Below the pieces are notes generated by a model that ran no database searches, was not told the origin of the DNA, and saw only the letters and a list, made by a program, of their open reading frames with translations. The position numbers and the translations under genes were made by a program. 64,000 nucleotides of DNA from Clostridiales bacterium (GTDB lineage: Bacteria > Bacillota > Clostridia > Christensenellales > Aristaeellaceae), in the NCBI GenBank assembly GCA_015056415.1, contig SVGJ01000003.1, positions 1 through 64,000 on the forward strand, read 5' to 3'. Positions 32,942 to 43,210 of the stretch are shown here, piece after piece (within the stretch, counting starts at the first letter, position 1; the number at the start of each line of letters is the position of its first letter).

Positions 32942-33652
32942 ATGAGAAAGAAATTGTTTTTGATCATTGAACCTGTAGACGATGATAACAAGTTGAGCCA
33001 TATTTACGATATCGTAATGATGGTCACCATCGTTCTGAGCGTTGCTCCGCTTGCGTTCAAGGAAACAAACATTGTTTTTCAGTGGATCGATCGCATCACT
33101 GTAAGCATATTTATATTTGACTATTTGTTGCGGCTGATAACAGCGGATTACAAACTGAGAAAATCAGCGGTTTCTTTCTTTGTGTATCCGATTACGCCGA
33201 TGGCGATCATCGATCTGGTTTCCATATTGCCGTCATTGACCGTTTTGGACAATGGATTCAGGTTGCTGAAGCTGTTCAGATTGTTAAGAACATTGAAAGT
33301 GCTGCGTGCATTCAAGTTTTTGAGATATTCAAAGAGCTTTGATATCATCACAGGCGTATTCAGAAAGCAGAGGAAGGTCCTGTCGGCTGTTGCCACAATG
33401 GCGGCGGCATATATCATAGTTTCCGCGCTTGTCATATACAATGTTGAGCCTGATTCATTCGCGACGTTCTTTGATGCGATCTATTGGGCGACCATATCAT
33501 TAACAACTGTAGGCTATGGCGATATTTATCCTGTAACGACGATCGGCAGAATTGTCACAATGATCTCTTCCGCCTTTGGCATTGCAATAGTCGCGTTGCC
33601 CTCGGGCGTCATTACCGCCGGATATCTTGCGGAGATCAGTAAGGAAGAATAA
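32942..33652 (+). CDS. Voltage-gated potassium channel (six-TM Kv type)
   Basis: 236 residues. Six helices plus pore: S4 at about 106-131 (FRLLKLFRLLRTLKVLRAFK with Arg/Lys at every third position, a true voltage sensor), pore loop with filter TTVGYGD (188-194). No cytoplasmic RCK domain follows, so gating is by voltage alone. ATG at 32942 was chosen because the N-terminal MRKKLFLIIEPVDDDN fits Kv starts; no strong RBS is visible and an in-frame start at 32870 overlaps repeat-like sequence. Visibly AT-richer than its surroundings. Confidence 0.88.
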   Translation: MRKKLFLIIEPVDDDNKLSHIYDIVMMVTIVLSVAPLAFKETNIVFQWIDRITVSIFIFDYLLRLITADYKLRKSAVSFFVYPITPMAIIDLVSILPSLTVLDNGFRLLKLFRLLRTLKVLRAFKFLRYSKSFDIITGVFRKQRKVLSAVATMAAAYIIVSALVIYNVEPDSFATFFDAIYWATISLTTVGYGDIYPVTTIGRIVTMISSAFGIAIVALPSGVITAGYLAEISKEE

Positions 33653-33716
33653 CATATGTCCAATGGACGAGCGGCTCGAAGCGCGCGGCGGATATTCGCC
33701 TGACGGCCGCTGCGAT

Positions 33717-33746
33717 ATAAAAAGGCTCCCTTGGTAAAAGGGAGCC
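33717..33746 (-). terminator. Distal terminator on the minus strand
   Basis: GGCTCCC-TTGGTAAAA-GGGAGCC with minus-strand TTTTTATA following. Backs up the hairpin at 33766-33806. Confidence 0.6.
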
Positions 33747-33765
33747 GGATACGGCGCGGTATATG

Positions 33766-33806
33766 CAAAGCCCTCCGCAAGATGAAAAATCTTGCGGAGG
33801 GCTTGC
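33766..33806. terminator. Strong hairpin near the 3' end of the 585-aa protein gene
   Basis: AAGCCCTCCGCAAGAT-GAAAA-ATCTTGCGGAGGGCTTGC, a 16-bp perfect stem between convergent genes. No clear T-run. Confidence 0.7.
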
Positions 33807-33852
33807 TGTTATACAGAATCTGCTCCCTGATCCGGAGCTTTGCTTGTATGAG

Positions 33853-35610
33853 TTAGCGAACGATCTGATACAGGACGTACTGTCCGGGAACGGCCCGCAC
33901 CTCGAACACGGTTTCGGCGTCGTCGGTGTAGAGGGGCTTGAGCTCCTTGTGTGCCACGGGGAGCTTCAGTGCCCTGGCCTTGCCTATCACATGGATGCGG
34001 ATGGTGCTGGGTAGCGTGCCGTTGTCCACATAGGGGTAAACGATGAAGGTATCGTTATCGTAAACGAACAGGCTGATCTCAGCGCCGCCCTCCAGGTACA
34101 CATCGCCTACGGGGAATTCCGCGCGGATGCGGGTCAGCACGGTTTCGGGCAGGTGATACAGGTCGCTGAAGGCGTCCGGCACGGTAAGGGTGATCAGCTG
34201 GCCTTTGCCGTAGGTGTCAAGCAACATCATGCCGTAGTTCTCCTGGTCGCAGACGGATTTGATCAGCGACCAGGTGGAATTGTTGCGGAATTCAGGCACG
34301 GTCATGAGGATCGGCTTGTTGCCGTGGGGGTAGTGCATGACCCGGTGATGCATGATGTTGCGCACCTGCTCCACCATGAAATCGCTGGCAGCGACCCGGC
34401 GGCCGGCAAAGCGGATGGAGGTCATGCCCTTGATGCCGCGATCCATGGTAGCCTGCATGAACCCGTGGGTCACCAGGGCCTTGCCGCCCCCGGCCACGTA
34501 CTTCTCCAGCTTGGTCACCACATCGGGGTCGCAGGCGGAGGAACGGGTAAGGAGCATACAGGGACTTTCGGCGGGGAAGTAGGGCGTGCACACCATCGGA
34601 AGGCCTACCATGCCCAGGAAGTCCTGCACATTGTCCTCGCCCTGGCAGTCATCGGGCAGGTAGCAGGGGATGCCGATGGGCTTGCCGCAGTGATCCAGCA
34701 CCGCGTCCAGCTTATCCAGCTGATAGCCCAGCGCAGGGACATACATGGTGTCCGTCAGGGACTGGAAGCAGAACATCATCATTTCCTTGGGCTTGGAGAA
34801 GGCGGTGAGGTAGGCCTGCTCCAGATAATGCTCGGTGACGCGGATGTCGTAGTGGTCGAACCAGCCGCCGCCGTTATGCCCAGGCCACATATTCTCGAAA
34901 TAGGTCATGAGGGAGTAGCTCAGGTAGCGGGGGAGGTGCTGGTCGGTGGAGATGGTATCGCGGGTCTCGGTGCCGGTGTAGAGGTTATCGAAAATGGTGC
35001 GCTGCCGGGCGGGGTTGTAGCCCGTCTCCTGGTAGGACTCTGCCCAGTTGGGATACTTGATGGTGATGGAGCAGTTGGGATTTACCGCCTTGGCGGGGGC
35101 AATCACATAGTCCTTGCTCACACGCTGCATCAGGTCCAGGCGGTAGGCCTGCCAGCTGCCGTCGGTGATGCCATGTTCGGCGTTGTAGGCGTCGCGGCCC
35201 GCGCGGCAGGCGTCGCAGGTGCAGTTGGTAAAGTAGAAATCGTCGATGATGAACTCGTTGAAGTGCCGGCCCAGGAAGGTGGCGACCTCCTTGAGTTGGG
35301 CAAGCATCTTCTCGTCATTGCAGCAGAAGGTGTTGAACATACGCTGCTTGGGCTCTTCGCCGGGCAGGTCGTCGATGGTGGTGGTGATGCCGCCGGCCAC
35401 CTCGATGCCGTGGGATTCAAACACGGCCTTGCACATTTCCACCTGCTCCTCATCGGCGAAGAGGGATCGGTAGGGCTCCAGATACACCTTGTCCAGGCGC
35501 ATATGCTTGCCAAAGAAGGCCAGGTCGGCCTCCAGCTGTTCGCGGGTGGTGTTCTGCACGCCGCCTGCAACGAAATAGACCACGAGCTTGAAGTTGCGGT
35601 AATTGCTCAT
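33853..35610 (-). CDS. Putative TIM-barrel carbohydrate-active protein
   Basis: 585 residues, no signal peptide. I do not recognise a named family with certainty. The first 350 residues look like a GH-A type barrel (FKLVVYFVAGGVQNTTREQL, LDKVYLEPYRSLFADEEQVE, FIIDDFYFTNCTCDACRAGR with acidic DD at a strand end), followed by a beta-galactosidase-trimerisation-like Rossmann part (VTKLEKYVAGGGKALVTHGF) and a small beta domain at the end (VFEVRAVPGQYVLYQ). The CTCDAC cysteines could bind metal. Isolated: own promoter and terminator. Alternatives include a sugar isomerase-like or a pseudo-glycosidase. Confidence 0.6.
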   Translation of the reverse strand: MSNYRNFKLVVYFVAGGVQNTTREQLEADLAFFGKHMRLDKVYLEPYRSLFADEEQVEMCKAVFESHGIEVAGGITTTIDDLPGEEPKQRMFNTFCCNDEKMLAQLKEVATFLGRHFNEFIIDDFYFTNCTCDACRAGRDAYNAEHGITDGSWQAYRLDLMQRVSKDYVIAPAKAVNPNCSITIKYPNWAESYQETGYNPARQRTIFDNLYTGTETRDTISTDQHLPRYLSYSLMTYFENMWPGHNGGGWFDHYDIRVTEHYLEQAYLTAFSKPKEMMMFCFQSLTDTMYVPALGYQLDKLDAVLDHCGKPIGIPCYLPDDCQGEDNVQDFLGMVGLPMVCTPYFPAESPCMLLTRSSACDPDVVTKLEKYVAGGGKALVTHGFMQATMDRGIKGMTSIRFAGRRVAASDFMVEQVRNIMHHRVMHYPHGNKPILMTVPEFRNNSTWSLIKSVCDQENYGMMLLDTYGKGQLITLTVPDAFSDLYHLPETVLTRIRAEFPVGDVYLEGGAEISLFVYDNDTFIVYPYVDNGTLPSTIRIHVIGKARALKLPVAHKELKPLYTDDAETVFEVRAVPGQYVLYQIVR

Positions 35611-35651
35611 GCGGTGATCCCTCCGGAATATTGTGTTTTTTTGTTAGGGAT

Positions 35652-35680
35652 ATTGTATCACTGCGGAGGAACGATGGCAA
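35652..35680 (-). promoter_or_regulatory. Promoter of the 585-residue protein gene
   Basis: Minus strand TTGCCA, 17-bp spacer, TACAAT, about 40 bp before the start. Confidence 0.6.
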
Positions 35681-35692
35681 GAAGGAAAACGC

Positions 35693-36769
35693 TTATTCGC
35701 CGAAACTTTCCTTGTCCTCGTCGATGGTGGTGACCACGGCGGTCATGCCGATGCGCACGTTGTCATCCGGTGTAAAATCCACATAAGCCAGGTAGCTGGC
35801 CTCGCTGTCCTGGGAGGTGGACAGGTGCGAGATCATGGACACGGTGCCGGTGAGCTGGGTGGGACGGTCGGGATCATAGTTGAAGGTGATGTTTACCGTG
35901 TCGCCCTCGGAGATGGCGGAAAGGTCGTATTCATTCACGCTGATCTCGATCTGCAGGGTATCCATGGTGTAGACGGTGAGCAGGGTATCGCCCTTGTTGA
36001 CCGTAGCGCCGGCAGAGGTGTTCACGGTGGCCACCACACCGCTGACGTCGGAGCGGATTTCGTTGCCGGTGGCGAACAGGCCGTCCAGCGTGCCGGTGAC
36101 GGTTTCGAACAGCAGCTGGCCGCGTTCCACGGTATCGCCGTCCTTCACGTGGAGCCTGAGGATGCTGCCGCTGCCGCCCACGGCGATCTCCTGGGTGCGG
36201 CCCACGGAGCCGCGGCCGATGCGGGACGTGGACGCGTGATCGGCGCTGCGGTAGATGTTCACGGTTTCCTCCATCATCAGCGTGCCGGAGGTGGTCTCAA
36301 CGGTGTAGGTGTTGCCGGAGGCGCCGGTGACGATGCCCGTGGCGGTATGGTCGCTGCCGGTGCTGCAGGCGATGTACACTGTCTCGCCAATGTTGACGTA
36401 TTTGGTCTCACTGGAGTTATAGGCCTTTTCGATATCGGCGGTGATGGTGAATTTATTGGTAGGCATGATGTACATCACCGCGCCCCAGCGGGCCTGTACG
36501 CTTTCCACCGCGTCGCCCTCCTGGGCAAACACGCCGGCAACGGTGCCGTCGGCCGGGGCGTAGACCTTGGTGGTGCCGATGGTGGCCACGGGAGCTCCGG
36601 AGCTGATCTTGCTGCCGGCGCGCAGGCTGAAGGCGGACACCGTGCCGCCAAAGGGCGCGGTGACGCTCACCGCGTCGCCGGCCACCACGGCGCCGTCGAA
36701 GGTGGTCTCGGCCATGGCGAGGGTGGGCAGGAGGAGAAGAGCCAGCAAGAGAGCGAGAATACGTTTCAT
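35693..36769 (-). CDS. Secreted HlyD-like adaptor with signal peptide (copy 2)
   Basis: 358 residues. Signal peptide MKRILALLLALLLLPTLAMA, cleavage after AMA. Mature part has a biotinyl-lipoyl-like hairpin (FGGTVSAFSLRAGSKISSGA), a long beta domain, a second lipoyl half (RLHVKDGDTVERGQLLFETV) and barrel segments (LQIEISVNEYDLSAISEGDT). No coiled coil is obvious. Paralogue of the protein at 42173-43210: shared FDGxVxAGxxxSVTAPFGG start and MMEE(S/T)VNIYRxAD. Last gene of the ABC/adaptor operon. ATG at 36769 after AAAGGAGG; an upstream open extension overlaps the permease and is not real. Confidence 0.85.
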   Translation of the reverse strand: MKRILALLLALLLLPTLAMAETTFDGAVVAGDAVSVTAPFGGTVSAFSLRAGSKISSGAPVATIGTTKVYAPADGTVAGVFAQEGDAVESVQARWGAVMYIMPTNKFTITADIEKAYNSSETKYVNIGETVYIACSTGSDHTATGIVTGASGNTYTVETTSGTLMMEETVNIYRSADHASTSRIGRGSVGRTQEIAVGGSGSILRLHVKDGDTVERGQLLFETVTGTLDGLFATGNEIRSDVSGVVATVNTSAGATVNKGDTLLTVYTMDTLQIEISVNEYDLSAISEGDTVNITFNYDPDRPTQLTGTVSMISHLSTSQDSEASYLAYVDFTPDDNVRIGMTAVVTTIDEDKESFGE

Positions 36770-36813
36770 AGAAGAGCCTCCTTTTCTTTCGGCCATCCCG
36801 CGGGATGGCTGGT

Positions 36814-38030
36814 TTACATACGCCGCAGCGCGTCGATGGGACTGAGCTTGCTTGCCTTGCGGGCAGGGCTCCAGCCGAAGATGATGCCCACCGCCGCGGA
36901 GAAGCCTACGCCCAGGGCGATGGCGCCGTAGGAAATGGCGAAGGTGGTGCCCATTACCGAGCACATGAGAGCCGAGACGATCAGCCCCAGCACCACGCCG
37001 GTGACGCCGCCGATCATGGACAACAGGAAGGATTCGATGAGAAACTGGATCTGGATCTGTCCTGGCTCGGCGCCGATGGCCTTCTTCAGGCCGATCTCCA
37101 CCGTGCGCTCGGTGACGGAGGTGAGCATCATGTTCATGATGCCGATGCCGCCCACCACCAGCGCGATGGACGCGATGCCCGCCAGCAGGGCCGACATCAT
37201 GGAGAGCATACTGTCCATGGTGGATTCGATGCTGTCCATGGTGGTGATGGTGTAGGTGTCGTCCTCAAAGGAGAAGAGGGCATCCAGGTGCTCCTCCAGG
37301 TCGGCTTTCACGCTGTCGGAGGCGTCCGCGTCGGACATATAGACGGTGATGCCGCCTATCAGCGACTGACCGTTGATCTTCATGGCGGTGGTGTAGGGCA
37401 TGAGGATGTCAGCGGAGCCGGAAAGAATGCTGGCGATAGAGGAATCCGTATTCTCGGCCAGGATGCCCACCACGGTGAAGCGCATGGCGTTGAGATAGAT
37501 GGTCTGCCCGATGGGATTCACGCCGTAGAAGAAGCTGTCCATCACATCCCTGCCGATGAGGCACACCCGGGACATATCCTCAATGTCGATGGGATTGATC
37601 GCCCGGCCGGATTCCACTGTATCTGGCTTGTTCACGAAATAGAACTCGTTCACGCCGGAAACGGACAGGCCGCTTTCCGTCACGCCGTTGCGGGCGGCCT
37701 TCACGGAAAGGCTCACGCTGGGGGTGACGCCCTGAACATTGTCCAATGCGGCGATGTCATCCAGATCGGCGCTGGAGAGTCCTGACTTCAGGTCGCTGCC
37801 GGGCGTGGAGACAGTCAGGCTGCCCGCGCCCATGGAGGTGAAGGAATCCGAAATGGAGGCTGACACGCCGGAGATGGTGGTGATCAGCGCGATCACTGCC
37901 GTAACGCCGATCATGATCCCCAGAATGGTCAGGAAGGAGCGGAGCTTGTTGGCGGCAATGTTGGCGATGGCCATGGACAGGCTTTCCCTGAACATGCTTA
38001 CGCCTGCCACCAGGCTGCGGATGGGGTGGA

Positions 38031-38034
<4 letters not shown>
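36814..38034 (-). CDS. MacB/FtsX-type ABC transporter permease
   Basis: 406 residues. One N-terminal TM ([20 protein letters not shown]), a large external domain (about 50-275) with the MacB periplasmic-core pattern [20 protein letters not shown] and [13 protein letters not shown], then three C-terminal TMs in the FtsX arrangement ([20 protein letters not shown] after TM2). MacB family permeases use mechanotransmission rather than transmembrane transport of substrate. It overlaps the ATPase stop by four bases (ATGA), so stoichiometric expression is likely. Confidence 0.93.
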
Positions 38035-38729
<695 letters not shown>

Positions 38730-38743
38730 GGGATGACCTCCTT

Positions 38744-39736
38744 TCATCGGCCGCCGTAGCCGCCGGGCATATTCATGCGGCCGCCGCCAAAGTTGGAATT
38801 GTTCTGGCGGTTCTGGCGATTGTTCTGCATACCGCCGCCGCCAAAGCTGGAGAACAGCGAAGAGAACAGGCCGCCAGAGCCGGCGGTGGTGGTGACCTGG
38901 GCGTAGACGGTGTCGCCATCCTTCAGGCCGGAGGTGATCTCGACATAGTTATCGTTGTCCAGGCCAACGGTAACGGGCACCTGCTGCAGCACCTGGTTTT
39001 CGTCATACATAAGGACGTAGGCGCTGTTGTCCCGGCCGAAGGAAAGGGCGTCCTTGTTGAGGATGATGGAATCCACTGCCTCCTGCTGTGGGATGGTCAC
39101 GGTGGCGGCCATGCCGGGCAGCACGTCGCTGGCAACCTGTAATTCGGCGGTCACGGTGTAGTAGGCGGTGTTTCCGCCGCCGGAGGGGATACGGTTGATG
39201 TGGGCGATCCGGGAATCGAAGGTCTCGTTCAGCGCGGTGATGGAGATGCGGCAGGCCTGGCCCACCTGCAGGGCGGAAATGGAGTACTCATCCACGCGCA
39301 TGGAGACCTGCATATTCTCGAAATCGACGATCTGGATCAGGCTGGCGTTGGCGCCCACCTCATCGCCCACCTCCACATTGATCTGGTTCACCTCACCCGC
39401 GAAGCTGGCCTTGAGGGTGGAGCCGTTGGAAAGGCGCATCAGCCGCTGGTCGCGGGTGACCTTCTCGCCTTCGGACACGTAGATCTGGCGCACCGTGGCG
39501 GAGGAAGGGGAGGAGATGGTCTCGTTGTTCTGCACCTGAATAGATCCGGAGAAGCTCAGCGAATTGGAGATGGTCCCGGTTCGTGCGGTGTAGCTGTTGT
39601 AGGTGATGGTAGCGCTTGCCTCCAGCCGGGGAAGGACGAAGATGCGGATTGCCGCGGCGGCCACCGCCAGCAGGATGATCCAGATCAGCAGCTTCCTGAT
39701 CAGGCGGGAGAGCTTCTTTTTCTTTTTGATGGTCAT
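38744..39736 (-). CDS. Membrane-anchored MacA-like adaptor (copy 2)
   Basis: 330 residues. Basic N-terminus, one TM (LIRKLLIWIILLAVAAAAIR), then HlyD/MacA core: FSGSIQVQNNETISSPSSAT, VSEGEKVTRDQRLMRLS, beta-barrel VSMRVDEYSISALQVGQACR, and VLPGMAATVTIPQQEAVDSI. The tail is Gly/Asn/Arg-rich (FGGGGMQNNRQNRQ). Paralogue of the protein at 43207-44343. In monoderms such adaptors (YknX type) may link the ABC pump to an export partner. Followed by the ATPase with a four-base overlap possible. Confidence 0.88.
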   Translation of the reverse strand: MTIKKKKKLSRLIRKLLIWIILLAVAAAAIRIFVLPRLEASATITYNSYTARTGTISNSLSFSGSIQVQNNETISSPSSATVRQIYVSEGEKVTRDQRLMRLSNGSTLKASFAGEVNQINVEVGDEVGANASLIQIVDFENMQVSMRVDEYSISALQVGQACRISITALNETFDSRIAHINRIPSGGGNTAYYTVTAELQVASDVLPGMAATVTIPQQEAVDSIILNKDALSFGRDNSAYVLMYDENQVLQQVPVTVGLDNDNYVEITSGLKDGDTVYAQVTTTAGSGGLFSSLFSSFGGGGMQNNRQNRQNNSNFGGGRMNMPGGYGGR

Positions 39737-39739
39737 GGC

Positions 39740-42157
39740 TTACCTCACCTCCAGCAGGGGGAGCACGTCCCGCTCAAAGGTCTCCGTATCGCCGGAGAAC
39801 AGGTCGTAGTAATAAAATTCAGCGGTGGGGACATCGCTCATGGGATAGGTGGTCTCCTCCACGGTGACGAGCAGGGTCAGCCCCTCCTCGGCGTGCATGG
39901 ACAGGGCATAGGAGAAATCCTTGCTCACCAGTCCGTCGGCACGGTACATATTGTAGCGAAGCCCTGCGGTGAAGCCGGCGGTGGGCAGCAATGTCACCTG
40001 CTCGCCCGCGCGGAGAATGAGATGCTCGATCCCGGAGGCGGAGAGTTTTTTGCATACCAGGCCGGAGAACGTCCACCGGAAGTCCCCGGCGGTTTCGTCG
40101 GTCACACCGGCGGCGGCCAGCGTCAGGGCGTCCGGGATGCCGTCCTTGCTCAGGTCGGAGAAGACGGCGGTGAAGGCGGGCTGTTCATCCTCCTCCAGGG
40201 CCTTCGGGCCTGTATAGGCCAGGGAGAGCTCCAGGACCTCCTCGCCCAGGGTGAGCTGGGTCATGCTGCCGTCATCCAGGATCAGCTCCACGCCGTCATA
40301 GGCGGTAACGGTCTCCACGGTGGAGGCGGCATGGCTGGTGCTGCGACCGGAGCCGCCCCGTCCGCCGGAGGATATTTTCTTCACTGTGATCTCCTCGGGA
40401 TAAAAGGTGAGGGCGCCGGCCTTGTCCCGCACGATGATACTGCCCACGGGGAAGGTCTGCGTGCCGGTGACGGTGTGCGTGTAGGTGGAAACGCCGTCCT
40501 CGCCACGCTTGAGGGCGTTCCACGTAGTGCCGCTGTCCAGGGAGACGGAAGCGCCGCCGCTGAGCGCGTCGCCCACGGTGATCTGCAGTGTGCCGTTGCC
40601 GGTTTTTGCCTGCAGCAGGGGCGCGGTGTAATCCAGCCACACGGTGTAGACCTCCGAGCGGGCGATCGTCCGGCCGTCAGGGGCCAGCAGCAGGAAGCGC
40701 AGGCTGTAGCGGCCTTCCTCGGTGGCGGGGTAGGTGCTGTCCGTCAGGGTGACAGGCGCGCCGGTGTTGATGGATACGGCATAAGCGTAGCCTTCGCCCA
40801 GCTCGCTCAGGACGGGGCTGGAGGAAAGCGTGAAGCTGGGGACGATGGAGGCCCATTGCCTGGGGGTATAGGCATCGGGTGTGACGGTGAGGGCGGCGGA
40901 GACGGCGGTGGTCTTCCCCTTGGGCTCGACCCATACGAACAGAGACTCGGACCGTGTCACGTCCTCGTTTTCACCGGAGATACGCACCACATAACCATCG
41001 CCGAAGACGTCCGGATCAGGCAGGAGCGTTTTGCCGGAGAGCTGGATATTGCCGCTGTCCAGCACGATGATACGGTCGGTAAGAATGTAGATCGTACTGC
41101 CGTCGGTCTGAAGCATATCGGCCAGGTCGCCCTCGGCACGCATATCACCGGCCAGCGTCCAGGCCTGGGCGAAACCGGCATCCGGCGCGGCGAGCTCAGG
41201 CATTTCAGCGGGCGCGGCGGTGGGTGTGGGCACTGCCGTCGGTGTAGCTGTAGGCTCCGCTGTGGGGGTGGGCTTCGGGGTCGGTGTAGCCGTGGGCTGG
41301 GGGATCACAACGGTATACATGGCGGAACGGTGCAGCACCGTGCCGTCAGCGGCGAGCAGCGCGAAACGGTACGTACCGGAGGCGGCGGGCGTATAGCTGC
41401 TGCCGGAAAGGAGCTGGGGATCACCTTCGCCGATGATCACCGCAAAGCTCATGCCTTGCTCCGGGCTGGGCGCGGCGGCCAGCCGGAAGGATGGGCGGCA
41501 GGGTTCATCGGCGGAATAATCAAGGGCGGTCACGAGGATCTCGTGTTCAACCACCTCACCTTTGTTGCCCAGCGCAGGGGTGGGCGTGACCATATCGCCC
41601 GTTTTGCCGGCCCACAGGAAGAAGGTGTCCTGTTTGACAAAGCCGTTGGGGTCACGCACGGAAAGATAGATGCAGTCATCCTTGGCGGTGAACGCCTCGG
41701 GGTCGAGGGCGAATTTCACCTGGGCCAGCTCCTCGGCGGTATAGCCGGTGATCTCCACCACGGTGGCGTCGTACAGGTAGACCGTCAGCCCCATGGGGAT
41801 CAGCGCGTCCGGCGCACCATAGACCTTTGCGCCATCCACCAGCACATACAGCGGGCCATCGTCCGGGGAACTGGCGGGCTCGGCGGGGGTGGTGGCAGGC
41901 TCCGGCGTGTTGTCGCCTTCGGGCGTGACGGAAGGCTTCTGCGTCGGTTCGGAGGTGGCTTCGGTGGTGGGTTCCGGCGTGTTGTCGGTCCCGGGCGAGG
42001 CAGTAGGCTCAGCGGTGGGTTCCTGCGTTGGCTCTGCGGTGGCTTCGACTGTCGGTTCGGGGGTGGGCTCCAGGTCGGTGGGCGTGGCGGGGGTATCGGC
42101 CAGGGCGCAGCCGGTCAGCAGGCAAAGCGCCAGCAAAAGAGTAAGAAGCTTTTTCAT
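39740..42157 (-). CDS. Large surface lipoprotein with Thr/Pro/Glu-rich stalk and Ig-like repeats
   Basis: 805 residues. Lipobox LLTGC with Cys17, so membrane-anchored. A low-complexity stalk (PTPEPTVEATAEPTQEPTAE and related repeats, about 24-100) is followed by repeated beta domains: YVLVDGAKVYGAPD, a second EPTATPTPK-type linker near 300, then Ig-like modules with a FYPEEITVKKI bridge. No enzyme motif is seen. Embedded between adaptor genes and transcribed with them (4 bp before the next start), so probably part of the export complex or its substrate. Confidence 0.8.
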   Translation of the reverse strand: MKKLLTLLLALCLLTGCALADTPATPTDLEPTPEPTVEATAEPTQEPTAEPTASPGTDNTPEPTTEATSEPTQKPSVTPEGDNTPEPATTPAEPASSPDDGPLYVLVDGAKVYGAPDALIPMGLTVYLYDATVVEITGYTAEELAQVKFALDPEAFTAKDDCIYLSVRDPNGFVKQDTFFLWAGKTGDMVTPTPALGNKGEVVEHEILVTALDYSADEPCRPSFRLAAAPSPEQGMSFAVIIGEGDPQLLSGSSYTPAASGTYRFALLAADGTVLHRSAMYTVVIPQPTATPTPKPTPTAEPTATPTAVPTPTAAPAEMPELAAPDAGFAQAWTLAGDMRAEGDLADMLQTDGSTIYILTDRIIVLDSGNIQLSGKTLLPDPDVFGDGYVVRISGENEDVTRSESLFVWVEPKGKTTAVSAALTVTPDAYTPRQWASIVPSFTLSSSPVLSELGEGYAYAVSINTGAPVTLTDSTYPATEEGRYSLRFLLLAPDGRTIARSEVYTVWLDYTAPLLQAKTGNGTLQITVGDALSGGASVSLDSGTTWNALKRGEDGVSTYTHTVTGTQTFPVGSIIVRDKAGALTFYPEEITVKKISSGGRGGSGRSTSHAASTVETVTAYDGVELILDDGSMTQLTLGEEVLELSLAYTGPKALEEDEQPAFTAVFSDLSKDGIPDALTLAAAGVTDETAGDFRWTFSGLVCKKLSASGIEHLILRAGEQVTLLPTAGFTAGLRYNMYRADGLVSKDFSYALSMHAEEGLTLLVTVEETTYPMSDVPTAEFYYYDLFSGDTETFERDVLPLLEVR

Positions 42158-42172
42158 GGTCACTCACCTTCC

Positions 42173-43210
42173 TTAAGGCAATACAACTGTGACGTTCATA
42201 CCCAGCCGGACGGTTTCATCCGGCTGAAAGGCAACGTAGGCGCTGTAGGTCGTTTCTTCACTGGCAGAAGCGGCGCTGTTCATGAAGGAGACCTCGGTAA
42301 TGACGCCTGGATACGCCTTGCCCTGGCCTTCGTTCCAGTTGAAATAGATGCTGCAGGCGTCGCCTGGCTTGAGGGTGGAGAGCATATCCTCGGGAACCTC
42401 CATCCTGATCTGATAAGCATCGGGTCTGTATACGGTCATCACCACATCATCCTGCCTGACCTGCTGTCCGGCCGTGACCTTGACCTCGGCCACCACACCG
42501 GCGGCGGTGGATCGGATGGCGCTGTCGGCGTAGACAAGGCCGTTGGTATCGCCTTCCACGGTTTCAAACAGCAGCTGGCCGCGCTCCACCTCGTCGCCAT
42601 CCTGCACGTGCATGGTGAGGATACTGCCGGAGCCGGTGATGGCCAGCGCATCCGTGCGGGATACGGTGCCGCTGCCGATACACTGCTTCGCGGAATAATC
42701 GGCGGTGCGGTAGATGTTCACGCTTTCTTCCATATATAATTCGCCGGCGGTGGTCTGCACGGTGAAGCCGGAGCCCTTGACCGCCGTCACAACGCCCTCG
42801 GCCTTGTGGCTTCCATCCTTGGAGCAGCGCAGATAGACCTTCTCGCCAATGGTGACGAACATGGTCTCGGCAGATTCGTAAGCCTTGCCGATGTTGGCAG
42901 ATACGGTGAATTTGCTCACCGGGGCCAGATACATCACCGTGCCGGAGGCGCTGTCGCCCTCCTTGGCGAAAAGACCGCGGATGGTGCCGTCCTCGGTGGC
43001 CAGGATACGGCCTGTGGACAGGGTGGCGATGATGTCGTTCACCTGCACCAGCGTGCCCACACGCAATCCTGCGGATTTCACCACACCGCCGAAGGGCGCG
43101 GTGACGCTGATCGTTTCGCCAGCGATCACCTGACCGTCAAAGCGTTCCTCGGCATAACTATACGAGGCAAGAAGCATGAGGACGACCAGGAAGCATATCA
43201 GCTTTTTCAT
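42173..43210 (-). CDS. Secreted HlyD-like adaptor with signal peptide (copy 1)
   Basis: 345 residues. Signal peptide MKKLICFLVVLMLLASYSYA. Lipoyl-like halves FGGVVKSAGLRVGTLVQVND and ILTMHVQDGDEVERGQLLFE, beta-barrel region YQIRMEVPEDMLSTLKPGDA, ending PDETVRLGMNVTVVLP. Clear paralogue of 35693-36769 (same order of motifs, ELYMEESVNIYRTADYSA against TLMMEETVNIYRSADHAS). Starts overlapping the upstream adaptor stop (ATGA), hence coupled. The lack of a coiled-coil hairpin sets it apart from classical MacA. Confidence 0.86.
   Translation of the reverse strand: MKKLICFLVVLMLLASYSYAEERFDGQVIAGETISVTAPFGGVVKSAGLRVGTLVQVNDIIATLSTGRILATEDGTIRGLFAKEGDSASGTVMYLAPVSKFTVSANIGKAYESAETMFVTIGEKVYLRCSKDGSHKAEGVVTAVKGSGFTVQTTAGELYMEESVNIYRTADYSAKQCIGSGTVSRTDALAITGSGSILTMHVQDGDEVERGQLLFETVEGDTNGLVYADSAIRSTAAGVVAEVKVTAGQQVRQDDVVMTVYRPDAYQIRMEVPEDMLSTLKPGDACSIYFNWNEGQGKAYPGVITEVSFMNSAASASEETTYSAYVAFQPDETVRLGMNVTVVLP

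Noticed and set aside
39200..42739. A 1179-codon plus-strand frame across the lipoprotein and adaptor genes
   Set aside because: Antisense to genes with clear signal peptides, motifs and RBS; Gly/His-rich and no domain.
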